Source of the DNA: Trichodesmium erythraeum GBRTRLIN201
GTDB taxonomy: Bacteria; Cyanobacteriota; Cyanobacteriia; Cyanobacteriales; Microcoleaceae
NCBI GenBank assembly: GCA_018457135.1
Contig: JAGGDU010000160.1
Coordinates: forward strand, 1-55,889
Direction: 5' to 3'
DNA: 55,889 nt
Below the pieces are notes generated by a model that saw nothing but the letters and a program-made list of their open reading frames with translations, had not been told where the DNA came from and did no database searches. A program made the position numbers and the translations under genes. Below, piece by piece: positions 18,076 through 28,540 of the stretch. How positions within the stretch are numbered: the stretch's first letter is position 1; every line of letters starts with the position of its first letter.

Positions 18076-18441
18076 AGTTCAGGATGGTAATGATTGGCCA
18101 TTATGTGCTAAATGAGGATATATCTTATAAAATGGACAAAAAAAGAAGATATGCTAAAAGTGCTAATTACTAATAAAACTAAAGCTTAACTGTTTGATAA
18201 TTAAAAAAATGTCAATAGATTGATATATAATTCCATTATTAAGTATTTTTACTAAAACAAAAACTCAAATTGATAGAAATGGAGGTTGTCAGAAAAACTA
18301 GGCCCAAGAAAGAGATAAATCACAGCTATATTAGCCAATTATTCCAGAAAGTAAGTACAGTAAACTATAAGCTAAGTTAAGATTAATAAAGTATTTTTCT
18401 TTACCCTGTTGAAGCTATTTTGTGATGAGGAGATAACTAAC
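18076..18441. other. Upstream region of the ADO gene
   Basis: This 366-bp stretch precedes the aldehyde-deformylating oxygenase. No other gene is seen. It should contain the ADO promoter, but no clear -10/-35 pair was identified. Confidence 0.35.
18427..18432 (+). promoter_or_regulatory. Ribosome binding site that sets the ADO start
   Basis: GAGGAG lies nine bases before ATG at 18442. An upstream in-frame TTG at 18409 would add eleven residues but has no such site, so 18442 is the better start and gives the family-like beginning MPKLE. Confidence 0.7.
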
Positions 18442-19197
18442 ATGCCAAAGCTTGAAATAATTCCTACTATGGATTCTCAAAGTGAAACTAAACTAGAAAA
18501 AGTGAAGTCTCAAAGTGAAGGAGATCAAATAAACTTTGAAACTGAAACTTACAAAGATGCCTATAGCCGAATCAATGCAATAGTAATTGAAGGAGAGCAA
18601 GAAGCTTATAAAAATTATATTAAACTTGCCGAAATGCTTCCAGATGAAAAGGATGAGCTGATTAAGCTATCAAAAATGGAAAATCGTCACAAAAAAGGCT
18701 TTGAAGCTTGCGGTCGGAATCTTCATGTGACACCTGATATGGAGTTTGCCAAAAAGTTCTTTGAGCCACTTCATGAAAATTTCCAAACAGCAGCAGCTAC
18801 AGGGAATGTGGTAACTTGTTTGTTAATTCAATCTCTAATTATTGAATGCTTCGCGATCGCAGCATACAATATTTATATACCTGTGGCTGACCCCTTTGCT
18901 CGTAAAATTACTGAAAGTGTGGTCAAAGATGAATATAGTCACCTCAACTTTGGTGAAGTATGGCTAAAAGAATATTTTGAAGACTCTAAACAAGAGCTAC
19001 AAAAAGCAAATCGCCAAAACTTGCCTCTAGTATGGAAAATGCTAAACCAGGTAGAGAAAGATGCTAAGACTTTGGAGATGGAAAAAGAAGCATTAATTGA
19101 GGATTTTATGATTGCTTATGGTGAAGCTCTAAACAATATTGGTTTTACTACTGGAGAAATTATGCGGATGTCAGCTTATGGTCTGATTGCTGCATAG
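18442..19197 (+). CDS. Aldehyde-deformylating oxygenase
   Basis: A 251-residue cyanobacterial ADO, a ferritin-like di-iron enzyme that converts C16/C18 fatty aldehydes to odd-chain alkanes plus formate. All six metal ligands are present at family spacing: E52, E80, H83 (ENRH), E135 (IIECF), E164 and H167 (KDEYSH). Cys90 (FEACGRNLH) and the helix [16 protein letters not shown] are typical. The N-terminus has about 20 extra polar residues compared with 231-residue homologues. It is followed 460 bp later by acyl-ACP reductase, which makes its aldehyde substrate, in the usual cyanobacterial order. Acts in the cytoplasm or at membranes; hydrocarbons produced affect thylakoid membrane properties. 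Confidence 0.97.
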   Translation: MPKLEIIPTMDSQSETKLEKVKSQSEGDQINFETETYKDAYSRINAIVIEGEQEAYKNYIKLAEMLPDEKDELIKLSKMENRHKKGFEACGRNLHVTPDMEFAKKFFEPLHENFQTAAATGNVVTCLLIQSLIIECFAIAAYNIYIPVADPFARKITESVVKDEYSHLNFGEVWLKEYFEDSKQELQKANRQNLPLVWKMLNQVEKDAKTLEMEKEALIEDFMIAYGEALNNIGFTTGEIMRMSAYGLIAA

Positions 19198-19657
19198 TTA
19201 ATTTTAATTAATAATGTGGAAATTAGAATGGGATTAATAGTTTTGGTTCCAAAGCTACTAATTATGCTAAAGTTCGAGAAATTAATTAGTTAAGGGTGCT
19301 TGTATATGAGGCCAGTAAGTGGCCTTATGCCTGATAAGTTACCGCTCATCTAGTTAAGCAATGTGTTTACCTCTGCTGAATTGATAAACAAGGGAAGATA
19401 ACTAGTAAAAGCCTTTATAAGGTTTTCTCGTAGACATTGGGAGAGACGTTGTAACTAGATAAACTTTTACTGTGAATTGTCAAAAAATATTAGCAAAATA
19501 GTATCATAATGACTAATGGTATAGAATTTAATAAAAAAATTTTTCATAGTAAAAATGATACTTGCTAATTTCCAATTTTATTGAGATACACAAATTCCAC
19601 TCTAATTTCCACATACCATCAACAATAACTTACTAATAATCAAAACTTACAATTTTA
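19198..19657. other. Spacer between ADO and AAR genes
   Basis: This 460-bp gap lies between two genes of one pathway. It holds a weak hairpin AGGCCA/TGGCCT (19309-19325) without a T-run, and no gene. Its length suggests that the reductase has its own promoter. Confidence 0.4.
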
Positions 19658-20677
19658 ATGTTTGGTCTAATTGGTCATCTAACTAACTTAGAACACGCCC
19701 AATCTGTAGCAAGAGATTTAGGATATCCAGAATATGCAGATCAAGGTCTTGACTTCTGGTGTAGTGCTCCTCCTCAAATAGTCGATACAATCAAAGTAAC
19801 AAGTATTACGGGTCAGAAAATTGAAGGCAAGTATGTAGAATCTTGTTTTCTCCCAGAAATGCTAGCCTCTAGCAGAATTAAAGCAGCTACTCGTAAGATA
19901 ATGAATGCTATGGCCCATGCTCAGAAGCATGGTATTGATATAACTGCTTTGGGTGGGTTTTCATCAATTGTTTTTGAGAATTTTAATTTGCAGAAGTTTA
20001 AGCAAATTCGGAACATTACATTGGAATTTAAACGTTTTACTACTGGCAATACTCACACTGCTTATATTGTCTGTCAGCAAGTGGAACAAGGGGCACAAAA
20101 GTTAGGAATTGATTTATCAAAAGCAACAGTGGCAGTATGTGGAGCAACTGGTGATATTGGTAGCGCAGTATGTCGCTGGTTGAATACTAAGACAGAAGTA
20201 GAAGAGTTGTTGTTGATAGCTCGTAAACAAGAGAGGCTTAATGCTCTGCAAAAGGAATTAAAGCGAGGCAAAATATTAGAATTAAATTCAGCTTTACCTA
20301 TGGCTGATATTATAGTTTGGGTAGCTAGTATACCGGAAGCTTTAGAAATTAACCCGAATGTTTTAAAGAAACCCTGTTTATTGATTGATGGGGGTTATCC
20401 TAAAAACATGGCTACTAAGGTTCAGCAAGAAGGAATCTATGTTCTCAATGGTGGAATTGTAGAACATTCTCTTGATATTGACTGGAAAATTATGAAAATT
20501 GTCAATATGGAAGTACCAGGTCGTCAGTTATTTGCTTGTTTTGCAGAGTCAATGCTACTGGAATTTGAAAAGCTATATACTAATTTTTCTTGGGGACGGA
20601 ATTTAATTACTGTAGAAAAAATGGAATTGATTGGAAAGTTATCTGTTAAGCATGGATTTAAACCTTTAATGCTTTGA
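19658..20677 (+). CDS. Long-chain acyl-ACP reductase (AAR)
   Basis: A 339-residue acyl-[acyl-carrier-protein] reductase that reduces acyl-ACP to fatty aldehyde with NADPH, the first step of cyanobacterial alkane synthesis. It begins [18 protein letters not shown] like its homologues (about 340 residues). The substrate-binding N-terminal half is followed by a Rossmann fold with [14 protein letters not shown] (about 162-175). The catalytic cysteine is C294 in [10 protein letters not shown], the same number as in the characterised Synechococcus enzyme. In many cyanobacteria accA follows; here instead a terminator-like hairpin and a convergent accessory cluster follow. It partners with the ADO just upstream. 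Confidence 0.97.
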   Translation: MFGLIGHLTNLEHAQSVARDLGYPEYADQGLDFWCSAPPQIVDTIKVTSITGQKIEGKYVESCFLPEMLASSRIKAATRKIMNAMAHAQKHGIDITALGGFSSIVFENFNLQKFKQIRNITLEFKRFTTGNTHTAYIVCQQVEQGAQKLGIDLSKATVAVCGATGDIGSAVCRWLNTKTEVEELLLIARKQERLNALQKELKRGKILELNSALPMADIIVWVASIPEALEINPNVLKKPCLLIDGGYPKNMATKVQQEGIYVLNGGIVEHSLDIDWKIMKIVNMEVPGRQLFACFAESMLLEFEKLYTNFSWGRNLITVEKMELIGKLSVKHGFKPLML

Positions 20678-20715
20678 AAAATATAGAAAAAATCTGGAAG
20701 TGAGGAGTGGCAGAT

Positions 20716-20743
20716 TTGTTCTAAAAAATTAGAACAATTTTTA
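20716..20743 (+). terminator. Intrinsic terminator after AAR
   Basis: A perfect 9-bp stem TTGTTCTAA / TTAGAACAA with a four-A loop, followed by TTTTTA, 39 bp after the AAR stop codon. Good form for a factor-independent terminator. Confidence 0.75.
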
Positions 20744-20873
20744 AGTTAGAGTTTATGACTGTTAAAGATTAAGCAGTTACAGCTACAGTTAAGGATGCTT
20801 TCACAACCAAAACAGATATTTTATCCAACTACTACTGTTGCATCTCAAATAAATTTTTCATTTTTTATTAGTA

Positions 20874-21660
20874 TTAATTATTGAATAACGTACAATGTTG
20901 ATACATTTCTTGGTATAAGACTAAACAGTCTTCTAGAAGAGGAAGAAGTTTATCTGGAAATTCCACTTCTTTCTCTTTATAGGGCATAAATCCTTGAGAA
21001 TTACTCACCTGTGAATACCAGAATTTTGCATAAGGCAATAGGTCTCCGGTGTAGAGTAGATTTGAATTTTTTAAGTTCAATTCCCAACTTAACATTTTTG
21101 GAAAAAATGTCACCCCTAGGTGATTGTCACACAATACCTTTAGACCAGATGCAGGATTTTTAATTAAATCAGTAGAGTCAATAACAAGAGGTGGTTCTCC
21201 TAATATTTCTTCAACTTCTTTAAATAGTTTGTAAAGATAGTGAATTCCTACATCGTGCTGATTGACTTTTCTCTCTTTCCCGAAAATTTTATGTAATATT
21301 TTTTGATAAGAAAGAATTACTTCTTTAGGATTTCTAATCAAAAAAAAGTTATGCAATTTTGGCAACCATTCTAAATCCAAATTCTGGTAAAGCGTGCTTT
21401 GACATCTGCTTCTGAAAAGAAAAGGATTTATCCTTCGGCAGTTTTCCTGTTATCTTTTTAATCACATTTTGATAGTTGGTATCAAACAGTTCTAAAACTG
21501 CTTTTCTCTCAGGTTCGCCAAAATCGTTTTTTAAAGCGTATGGTGGGTAAAAAGGCTCATCAATCAGCCAGCACTCATCTAACTGTTCAAAGGTTCTAGC
21601 AATCAGAGTAGAACGGCTTCTCGGAGCTGTCCACATAGCAATATGTTTGCTCTGTACCAT
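20874..21660 (-). pseudogene. Sulfotransferase-like gene, frameshifted
   Basis: Two overlapping frames make one protein of about 260 residues of the sulfotransferase-like family that includes proteins annotated as branched-chain aminotransferase-like. The N-terminal frame has the PAPS-type phosphate loop region IAMWTAPRSRSTLIARTFEQ and DEPFYPPYAL; the second frame has FFLIRNPKEVILSYQ, the 3'-phosphate-type segment. Removing one C of the CC at 21377-21378 joins them as PEFDLEWLPKLHNF, fitting the family. The start was set at ATG 21660 (MVQSKHIAMW), since the longer frame to 21735 overlaps the methyltransferase. It is third in a leftward cluster. Mutation or sequencing error cannot be told apart here. 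Confidence 0.75.
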
Positions 21661-21710
21661 ATTCTTCTTAGTTTTCTTTTTGAAAAGACTTTTGCTTTCA
21701 AACCGAGATT

Positions 21711-22358
21711 TCAATCTCCAGACACTTGAAAACAAAAGTAATAGGCTTTGATTTTCTCAAGAGGTAGATATTCATCTTCTCTTTTAGCAATCATTTTCCA
21801 CTTTTTAGCTTGTGTTAGTTCTTCTTCTACGGCTTGAAAGCGACTATTTATATCTTCATAAAAGTGCTTCCGAATACTATAAACAATATAGCCTCCCTTC
21901 TTTGTAATCCTAACCAGCTCGTGGAGAGATTCGGCAGGAGCGTGTGCTGGAGTAAAAGTCCCTACGCAAATAATAGCATCAAAACAATCAGAAGCCAAAC
22001 CAGAATCAGGTAAATAACCTTGGATAAACTCTGAATAAATATTTCGCTTTTTGGCGATATTTAACATTCCTTCAGAGGGATCAAAAGCAGTAAGTTCTAC
22101 ATTTTTGTAACCCAGTTTAGTCAGTTGTTCTCCTTGTTCCCCTGTACCTGCTCCCATGTCTAATATTTTCATCAACTCTTGGTAGGGAACAGTTTCTGCA
22201 AATAGTTCTGCTGTCACTACAACAGGAATATTTTCTCCATTACCACACAATTCATGTTTCACATGTTCATCAAATTCTTCAGCATATTGATTATAGTGAT
22301 CTATAAGGTTTTCAGGATCTATATCTTTAGTTTTAAATTTATTGCCCCAATTAGTCAT
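21711..22358 (-). CDS. Class I SAM-dependent methyltransferase
   Basis: A 215-residue soluble methyltransferase. Motif I ILDMGAGTGEQGEQL (about 65-79), an acidic residue at the end of strand 2 (LTAFDPSEGML), the strand-4 motif FDAIICVGTF and HELVRITKKGGYIVYSIR are all in order, so the fold looks complete. The substrate cannot be deduced. It is the middle gene of a leftward trio with a dioxygenase upstream and a sulfotransferase-like gene downstream; it is the only one that is intact. Such trios are typical of tailoring steps in small accessory pathways; that reading is inference. Confidence 0.9.
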   Translation of the reverse strand: MTNWGNKFKTKDIDPENLIDHYNQYAEEFDEHVKHELCGNGENIPVVVTAELFAETVPYQELMKILDMGAGTGEQGEQLTKLGYKNVELTAFDPSEGMLNIAKKRNIYSEFIQGYLPDSGLASDCFDAIICVGTFTPAHAPAESLHELVRITKKGGYIVYSIRKHFYEDINSRFQAVEEELTQAKKWKMIAKREDEYLPLEKIKAYYFCFQVSGD

Positions 22359-22444
22359 AGTAGATATTCCTCTGTGTTAGTAGGATATACACAAAACAGA
22401 ACTAAAAAATAGGTTTAAATTCTATCTCTGCTTTAATTGTTTGG

Positions 22445-23273
22445 TCAAATATTGTTTAGGACTTGATATGCCAAAGGCTTGATTGCTGCATAGTTTCGAC
22501 CTACTATGAAATCGGGACGGGGATTTTCCACAGAAACCGGAATATTTTCAAGGCTATTATAGGTGATAATAGCCATTTTTCTTGAAATTGGAGAGATATT
22601 ATTTGTCGAACCATGAACAATATTGGGATGAAAAAATAGCACAGAACCCGCCACACCTTTGGGAGCTTCTATTCCATATTTTTCGACGAGGTTACTCACG
22701 ATTTTTTCAGAGGTTGTGTATTTGAGGTTTGCCTGAAAATTCAAAGTCCATTCATCATTTTCTATAGATGCCCAATCTCTTTCAATCTGATTTAGAGAGC
22801 TAATTATTCCTTCTTTATGGGAGCCAGGGATTAGACAAAGTGGCCCATTAAATTGGTTGACTTCTTCTAGAAAGATAGCAACATTTACTGCTCTTGGTTC
22901 TGGCATTCCGTCTTCCTTTATGCCAAAAAATAAAATCTTGATGCCAAGGCCAAACTTTCTCTGTGAAGGCAGCTTTGAAGTTAATTTTTAATTGATGGAC
23001 GTAGACCTGACTTCCCAGAATTTGCATTGCAGGTTCAACAAGTTTAGGGTGTTGAGAAATCTTTTCTAATACACCCATTTTGCTTGGAACTTCATGAATT
23101 GCTCGTAATGTCTTGCCATCTTCTTCCAAAACTGTCCCTGGGATTTCTTTCCAAGAGGTACTTGATAATTTAGCGGCGATCGCTGCAACCTATTTTTGAG
23201 ACAGAAGACTTTCTAGAAGCAAAAAGCTTTTTTCTTCATAAGTTTTTTCTTGCTCTTGTTGGATATACATCAT
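22445..23273 (-). pseudogene. Phytanoyl-CoA dioxygenase-like (PhyH) gene, doubly broken
   Basis: An Fe(II)/2-oxoglutarate oxygenase of the PhyH family, about 276 residues if repaired. It starts MMYIQQEQEKTYEEKSF at 23273, hits TAG at 23190-23192 (after LLSQK), and continues VAAIAAKLSS in the same frame. A second lesion near 22913, one extra base in CTTCC, shifts frame; removing it gives WHKGDGMPEPRAVN. Iron ligands are visible: H and D of WHQDF and the distal H of NIVHGSTNN; RAVNVAIFLEEV and LIPGSHKEG are typical. First gene of the leftward trio. With both a nonsense and a frameshift it is probably inactive unless both are sequencing errors. Confidence 0.8.
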
Positions 23274-23343
23274 ACATAAATCTACCATCAAGTTTTGAAC
23301 TTAACATTAATTACCCACACAAGAAACAAAATTATCAGGACTT

Positions 23344-23472
23344 ATATCATGTCCAGTTGAATAGTTACACTTTGGAGAAAGGAGGGTACTTATGCAGAAG
23401 GCAGAAGGCAGAAGGGAAGAAAAGGTTGGAAGGGATAAAGTTTTTTGATCACTGATTATCCGGACATGATAT
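23344..23472. repeat. Inverted-repeat element with internal GCAGAAG tandem
   Basis: An 11-bp perfect terminal inverted repeat ATATCATGTCC / GGACATGATAT bounds 129 bp. Inside is a short tandem of GCAGAAG units (near 23395-23416). It has no coding capacity and looks like a miniature element or a structured repeat. It lies directly next to a second inverted-repeat element. Confidence 0.6.
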
Positions 23473-23494
23473 TATGCAGTGGTCAGGTTATAAT

Positions 23495-23585
23495 TAGGAC
23501 TTACGCCAAGGTACTATATATAGAGTCTAAAAACTATAACGTTATAGTTTTGAACGCTATATAAGCAGTCTCTGCGTAAGTCTTA
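23495..23585. repeat. MITE-like element, GGACTTACGC family
   Basis: About 91 bp bounded by TAGGACTTACGC and GCGTAAGTCTTA, with a perfect 22-bp palindrome in the middle (23530-23551). The ends match those of elements at 25813, 44125 and 51746, although the interior differs. A short palindrome GACGTTG/CAACGTC follows at 23700-23717. Confidence 0.7.
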
Positions 23586-23812
23586 ATAATGTGAAATTTC
23601 TTGGTTTGAACAAAAATAGTCAGGGTAATAAACCTGATTATACAGCATATTTTGGACAAATGATGTACAAGTTTCAATTAAGAAGGAACTAATTTGTACC
23701 GACGTTGTATGCAACGTCTCTACTTATATAGTTATTCTTTGATTAAGTCAATGCTCCTTAACCCCTAAGCAGGAAAATCATAGCTAAATTGACCAAGGCC
23801 TTTATTTCTGCG

Positions 23813-25108
23813 TCAAAAATCTTGGTGAGTAAATGGTTTAGCATTTTCACCAGAATAAGTGGCAGCAATATGACCATCACCAACAATTTGATATTTATAA
23901 GTGACTAATCCTTCTAAACCTACTGGACCTCTTGGTGGCATTTTCTGTGTACTAATTCCGACTTCAGCGCCAAAACCATAACGGAAACCGTCAGAAAATC
24001 TAGTTGAGCAGTTATGGAATACCCCAGCAGAACCTATTTGTGCGAGGAATATCTCCGCAGCTTTTCCATCCTCAGTTATGATAGCATCTGTGTGTCCGGA
24101 ACCATAATTATTGATATGAGCGATCGCTGAGTCTAAACTATCTACTACTTTAACTGATAAAACTAGATCACTGTATTCTGTTGCCCAGTCTAGATCTGTC
24201 GCTTCCTTAACTGATGATAAAATTTGCTGAGTAGCTCTATCACCCCGTAACTCAACCTGACGTTTTTCTAGTTCTGGGAAAACTTCTGAGAGAAACTTGG
24301 CAGCAACATCAGTATGTACCAACAAAGTTTCGGCAGCATTACAAGCAGCAGGATATTGAGTTTTGGCATCAATAGTAATTTTTACTGCTTTTTGAATATC
24401 TGCAAATTTATCTACATAGACATGACAAATTCCTTCAGCATGACCTAAAACTGGAATTTGGGTATTTTCTTGAACAAATTTCACAAAGGAATTAGAACCT
24501 CTGGGAATAATTAAATCCACATATTCATCTAACTTCAATAACTCCAGAGTTTCTTCCCGGGTAGTTAATAACTGTACCCCATCAGGGTTAACAGAAGTTG
24601 TAGATAAACCTTGGCGAATTGCTGTCACTAACTCAAGACATGAATTAGTTGCTTCTTTACCCCCTTTAAGAATGACGCCATTTCCTGATTTAATTGCCAA
24701 AGCTGAAATTTGAATTACAGCATCTGGGCGGGCTTCAAACACGACACCAATAACACCCAGGGGACAAGTAATACGCTTGAGAATTAATCCTGCATCGAGT
24801 TCTCGATGTATTTGTACTACACCTATAGGATCCCTAAGAGTAGCAACGTTACGTAAACCTTCGATCGCACTGTTGAGTTTAGCCTCATCCATTTTCAATC
24901 TATTGTATAGGGGTTTGGCAATTCCATCAGTTTCAGCTATTCGACAGTCAAGTTGGTTTGCTGTAATAATTTTTGGTGTAGCTTTTTCTAATGCCTGGGC
25001 AACTGCTTCAATAGCTTGATTTTTGGCTTCTGTGGATAACACTGCTGATTTTTGTGCTGCTTGGCGGGTGGTTTTAGCTATTTCAATCAAAGAAACTTCT
25101 GTAACCAT
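23813..25108 (-). CDS. proA: Gamma-glutamyl phosphate reductase
   Basis: A 431-residue glutamate-5-semialdehyde dehydrogenase, the second enzyme of proline synthesis, reducing gamma-glutamyl phosphate with NADPH in the cytoplasm. Aldehyde-dehydrogenase-fold marks include [18 protein letters not shown] (about 117-134), [12 protein letters not shown], and the catalytic cysteine in [14 protein letters not shown]. The C-terminal [13 protein letters not shown] is family-typical. Length agrees with cyanobacterial ProA. It is transcribed alone on the minus strand; no proB is nearby. The start ATG at 25108 ([12 protein letters not shown]) fits homologues. Confidence 0.96.
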   Translation of the reverse strand: MVTEVSLIEIAKTTRQAAQKSAVLSTEAKNQAIEAVAQALEKATPKIITANQLDCRIAETDGIAKPLYNRLKMDEAKLNSAIEGLRNVATLRDPIGVVQIHRELDAGLILKRITCPLGVIGVVFEARPDAVIQISALAIKSGNGVILKGGKEATNSCLELVTAIRQGLSTTSVNPDGVQLLTTREETLELLKLDEYVDLIIPRGSNSFVKFVQENTQIPVLGHAEGICHVYVDKFADIQKAVKITIDAKTQYPAACNAAETLLVHTDVAAKFLSEVFPELEKRQVELRGDRATQQILSSVKEATDLDWATEYSDLVLSVKVVDSLDSAIAHINNYGSGHTDAIITEDGKAAEIFLAQIGSAGVFHNCSTRFSDGFRYGFGAEVGISTQKMPPRGPVGLEGLVTYKYQIVGDGHIAATYSGENAKPFTHQDF

Positions 25109-25933
25109 TTTACTTTCGGCAAAATTTTAATAATTATTTTCCTACTGTATCATTTTTTGCTAATTATTATTAATTATATTTTCAACTAGGCTTTTAGACC
25201 AAGTGTGATCAATGTTTATTAAATATAGTAGAGGTGTTAGATACAATGTCTCTACATCCGAAAGAAAAAGGAAGAAGGAGAAAATATTAAAACCAAAGGA
25301 GAAATGATAGATATAACTATCTCAAATTAATTAGATATGATCTTTTTCAGCTATTTTTATTAAAAGACACCTAGTGAAGTGCATTCTTTTTCAAACTTAG
25401 TATTACTAGTACTTTGAATTTTTTAAAATTATGAGGATACTAATTTATCCTTTAAAGACAATGAAACTAATAGCTGAATACTCAAATTAATATGAGGAAT
25501 ATTTTCTATTTTCCCGTCCTGCAGATGTAGTAATAAAATTATCAGGAAGTGATATAGCTGTTGCAAGTTTGGCCGCTATATCGTCCAAGAAACAAAATTT
25601 TATTTTTCAACAAATTATCAAGTAATATTTAGGACAATTATATCATAAGTTAATGATTTAATTAACTTCTTACTATATATATGACACTACCTTCTATTTT
25701 ACCTTAAATTTTACCTAGCTACTTATCTCATTAACTAATTAGTAAAACACTAAGACTTCTGTCCGGATACTTCTACTTCCGGATAGAAATCAATCAGTAG
25801 ACTAATTTTATCAAGACTTACATACCTAATAAGAAACCAGGTTTATTGCCCCGATCATTGTTTTTCGCACTTATGGAAAATTTGGTCGAGCCAGCCAGTT
25901 TTTTTTGTAAGTCCTATGTATATCTAATAGCTT
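25109..25933. other. Gene-free divergent spacer
   Basis: About 820 bp between proA and the MscS-type gene. A MITE-like element lies at 25813-25915. Near 25229 a word ending ATGTCTCTAC is a degraded copy of the GACGTTGTATGCAACGTC palindrome at 23700. No gene was seen. Confidence 0.45.
25813..25915. repeat. MITE-like element, GGACTTAC family
   Basis: About 103 bp with ends AAGACTTACA and TGTAAGTCCT, inverted copies of the outer word seen in the elements at 23495, 44125 and 51746. The interior is not shared with those. It lies just upstream of the MscS-type gene's start. Confidence 0.5.
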
Positions 25934-27694
25934 ATGCAAATTTTTAAACTTATTTTATTAAACCTCCTGCTTATCAAAAAAAATTTATTCTACAATTGCT
26001 ATAAAATATCAAAAATTATAACTGTAATAGTGTTGAGTCTGTCAATCTTCATTCTTACCATTAACAAAAGTAACTTAGCATTAGTTAATAATTCAGAAAA
26101 AACACAAAATAGTAATATTGAAAATATCGCCCCTTTTAACTTATTAACACCTCGGAGCAACATAGTTTATAAACCTATCAAAATAGACGGTAGAGAAATA
26201 TTAAAAGTCGCAGCAATAGCAGGGCAAGAAATTCAAGGAAATAGCAATACATCTCCTCTAAATATTCGAGTCAGACTGTATGAAAATAATCTTATACAAA
26301 CGATTAAAAATTGCTTTGATGCAGATACTTTAAAATTAACTCTTGAAATCCTGGAAAACCAGACTTTAGTATTTGCTTCTGATGCAGAAGAACTAAAAAA
26401 TCAAGAATTAATTGCTATTACAGATTTAGATGCTCAGATTCATGGCATATCTAGACAAGATTTAGCTAATCAGATTATTGGTTTTATGAGAGATGCTTTA
26501 ATTAGGGCACAGAGAGAGCGACAACCAGACTATTTATTCAGGCAAACTTTAATTTCTACAGGAATAATATTAACTTTGATACTGTTGAGCTTTCTCATAT
26601 CAACTTGGCAAAAATACTGCTTCGAGAAATATCAAAAACTCCAAAAGTTAATAGAAGGTTTAAAATTTTCTTATACACAAATAGATGAGTTGAGAAATCA
26701 GCAACAATTAACTTCAGTCAAACCAGAATTAAACATTGGACAAAAACAACAGTTAATCTGGGAACAAAAGCAATATAAAAATTCTTTTTTTAGAAGTTTA
26801 TTGCAAGTAACTAAAATAATTCTATGGCTGTATAGTATTAGCTGGATTTTAGGAAATTTTCCTTATAGTCGTTGGCTACAAATTTTATTACTTTCTTACG
26901 CCACAGTATTAACTATAATCATCGGTACTTACTTAATAATTAAAATTAGTCCAGTTGTAATCAACTCGTTTACCATTAATAGTTTTCATATACTAGATAT
27001 GGAATCTTATATTCAGAGAACAGTATCAAGAGCAATTACTTTTTCCCATACATTGCAAGGAATGGTAATTTTTATATTGGTTTTTATTTGTATACTTTTG
27101 ATATTTTACCAATTAAATATTTCTATAATTATCATATTAGTTGGTTTAGGAATTATTAGTTTTGCAGTTTCTTTGGGTGGTGATAATTTAGTTAAAGACA
27201 TAATAAGTGGAATTTTTATTTTGGGGGAAGATCAATATGCAATAGGGGACCTGATTGACTTAGATAATACTATTGGTTATGTAGAAGATATGAATTTTCG
27301 GGTGACACAATTGCGTAATACTGGAGGAAGTTTAACGACTATTCCTAATAGTAAAGTTACTATTATAAATAATTTTACTAAAGATTGGGCAAGTATTGAT
27401 TTGAAAATAAAAGTTAATTTGGATACTAATTTAAGTCAAGCACTAAAGTTAATTAATAAAGTTAATAATGAGTTAATAAATGATGCAAATTGGAGAGATA
27501 AAATTATAGATTTTGCAAGTATTTTAGCCGTTAATAGTATTAATAAAATGGATGTAGAAATTACAATTAGAGTCAAAACAAAACCAAGAAAACAGTGGAA
27601 TGTAGCTCGTGAGTTTTGCTACAGATTGAAAGAAAATTTTGAGAGAGAAAACATTCCTGTTAATGCTACAATAATTTCAAAATATAAGATTTAA
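25934..27694 (+). CDS. MscS-family mechanosensitive channel
   Basis: A 586-residue membrane channel protein. An N-terminal hydrophobic segment (about 25-45) probably inserts the protein or serves as signal; a periplasmic region (about 50-200) follows, then membrane segments near 210-228, 290-310, 318-340, 372-395 and 398-420. The MscS core is visible: the pore helix region VGLGIISFAVSLGGDNLVKDIISGIF, then the beta domain DQYAIGDLIDLDNTIGYVEDMNFRVTQLRN and TTIPNSKVTIINNF, then the C-terminal alpha/beta cage. Family members release solutes on osmotic downshock. The periplasmic N-terminal part resembles larger cyanobacterial MscS types. It stands alone, rightward. Confidence 0.9.
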   Translation: MQIFKLILLNLLLIKKNLFYNCYKISKIITVIVLSLSIFILTINKSNLALVNNSEKTQNSNIENIAPFNLLTPRSNIVYKPIKIDGREILKVAAIAGQEIQGNSNTSPLNIRVRLYENNLIQTIKNCFDADTLKLTLEILENQTLVFASDAEELKNQELIAITDLDAQIHGISRQDLANQIIGFMRDALIRAQRERQPDYLFRQTLISTGIILTLILLSFLISTWQKYCFEKYQKLQKLIEGLKFSYTQIDELRNQQQLTSVKPELNIGQKQQLIWEQKQYKNSFFRSLLQVTKIILWLYSISWILGNFPYSRWLQILLLSYATVLTIIIGTYLIIKISPVVINSFTINSFHILDMESYIQRTVSRAITFSHTLQGMVIFILVFICILLIFYQLNISIIIILVGLGIISFAVSLGGDNLVKDIISGIFILGEDQYAIGDLIDLDNTIGYVEDMNFRVTQLRNTGGSLTTIPNSKVTIINNFTKDWASIDLKIKVNLDTNLSQALKLINKVNNELINDANWRDKIIDFASILAVNSINKMDVEITIRVKTKPRKQWNVAREFCYRLKENFERENIPVNATIISKYKI

Positions 27695-28540
27695 ATTGAA
27701 AAAATTATATTTTTATAAGTGGTAATTTGGGCGCATCTAAAAAAGAGCAGGAGTCTGGTAACCCCATATTTTGTGGTGAGTGGCCGCAAGAAGACTTAAG
27801 GGATTTATTAAATCTCGAGTATATAATCAAAGTATGGCTAAACCTTTTATAGCACAAGTAAATTAGCTTTCTCACAATTTAGGAATTACCGTTGTATTAG
27901 AGTATTTATACACAGATTCAAATAAGTTCTATAAATCCACTTGAGATATGCTTAGTAGGGATAGTTTGAAAGCAGAGAAGTTCTCATAAAGTCCATGGTT
28001 GGCTACTCAAATGAAGCTTAATCCTCATTATTATCGGCTATACACATATTATTGCTGTGGAGCAGACTTATATAGTTTGTAAGAGCGAGAGACATTCAAA
28101 GGTTTTAAGGAGTTACTGAAGTTTTGGCAAAAGGGTAAATGAAATTTTTCGTCTAAGTTAATCCTATCTCAGAAGTACTGAAATATCTTAAAAGTAATCT
28201 CCGTTGCTTTAGTGTGGGTATTAGTCTATGGTGACTACATCTGAAAATTGTTTGATATTCTCTCCGGCTGTTAGAAAATAAAGTAATAGCAGATGTATAA
28301 AAAACAACTAAAAAGTAGTCCTAGAACAGGGAGGCTTTAAGCCCAATTTTTCGGTAAAATAAACAGATGCTTAATTTATACCAGTCGAAGCTCAAGATTA
28401 GGACATTTATAAATGCTGAAATTTACTCAAAAATAACTTCTGAGTTCTGAGGTCTGAGTTCTGACTTGTGGGTAGCGCTATATACCCAATAATTGAGATG
28501 GTGGACCACTTGACAATTTTTCACCTAATTTTAATGACAA
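27695..28540. other. Gene-free region with stop-ridden remnants
   Basis: About 850 bp between the MscS-type gene and lptA. Short frames such as MAKPFIAQVN (stop) LSHNLGITVVLEYLYTDS and MKLNPHYYRLYTYYCCGADL (stop) are interrupted by stops; they may be the remains of one old gene that I cannot identify. Near 28440 the words CTGAGTTCTGA repeat in tandem. Confidence 0.4.

Noticed and set aside
18409-18441. Upstream TTG start for the ADO gene
   Set aside because: The GAGGAG site and family N-terminus both support ATG at 18442.
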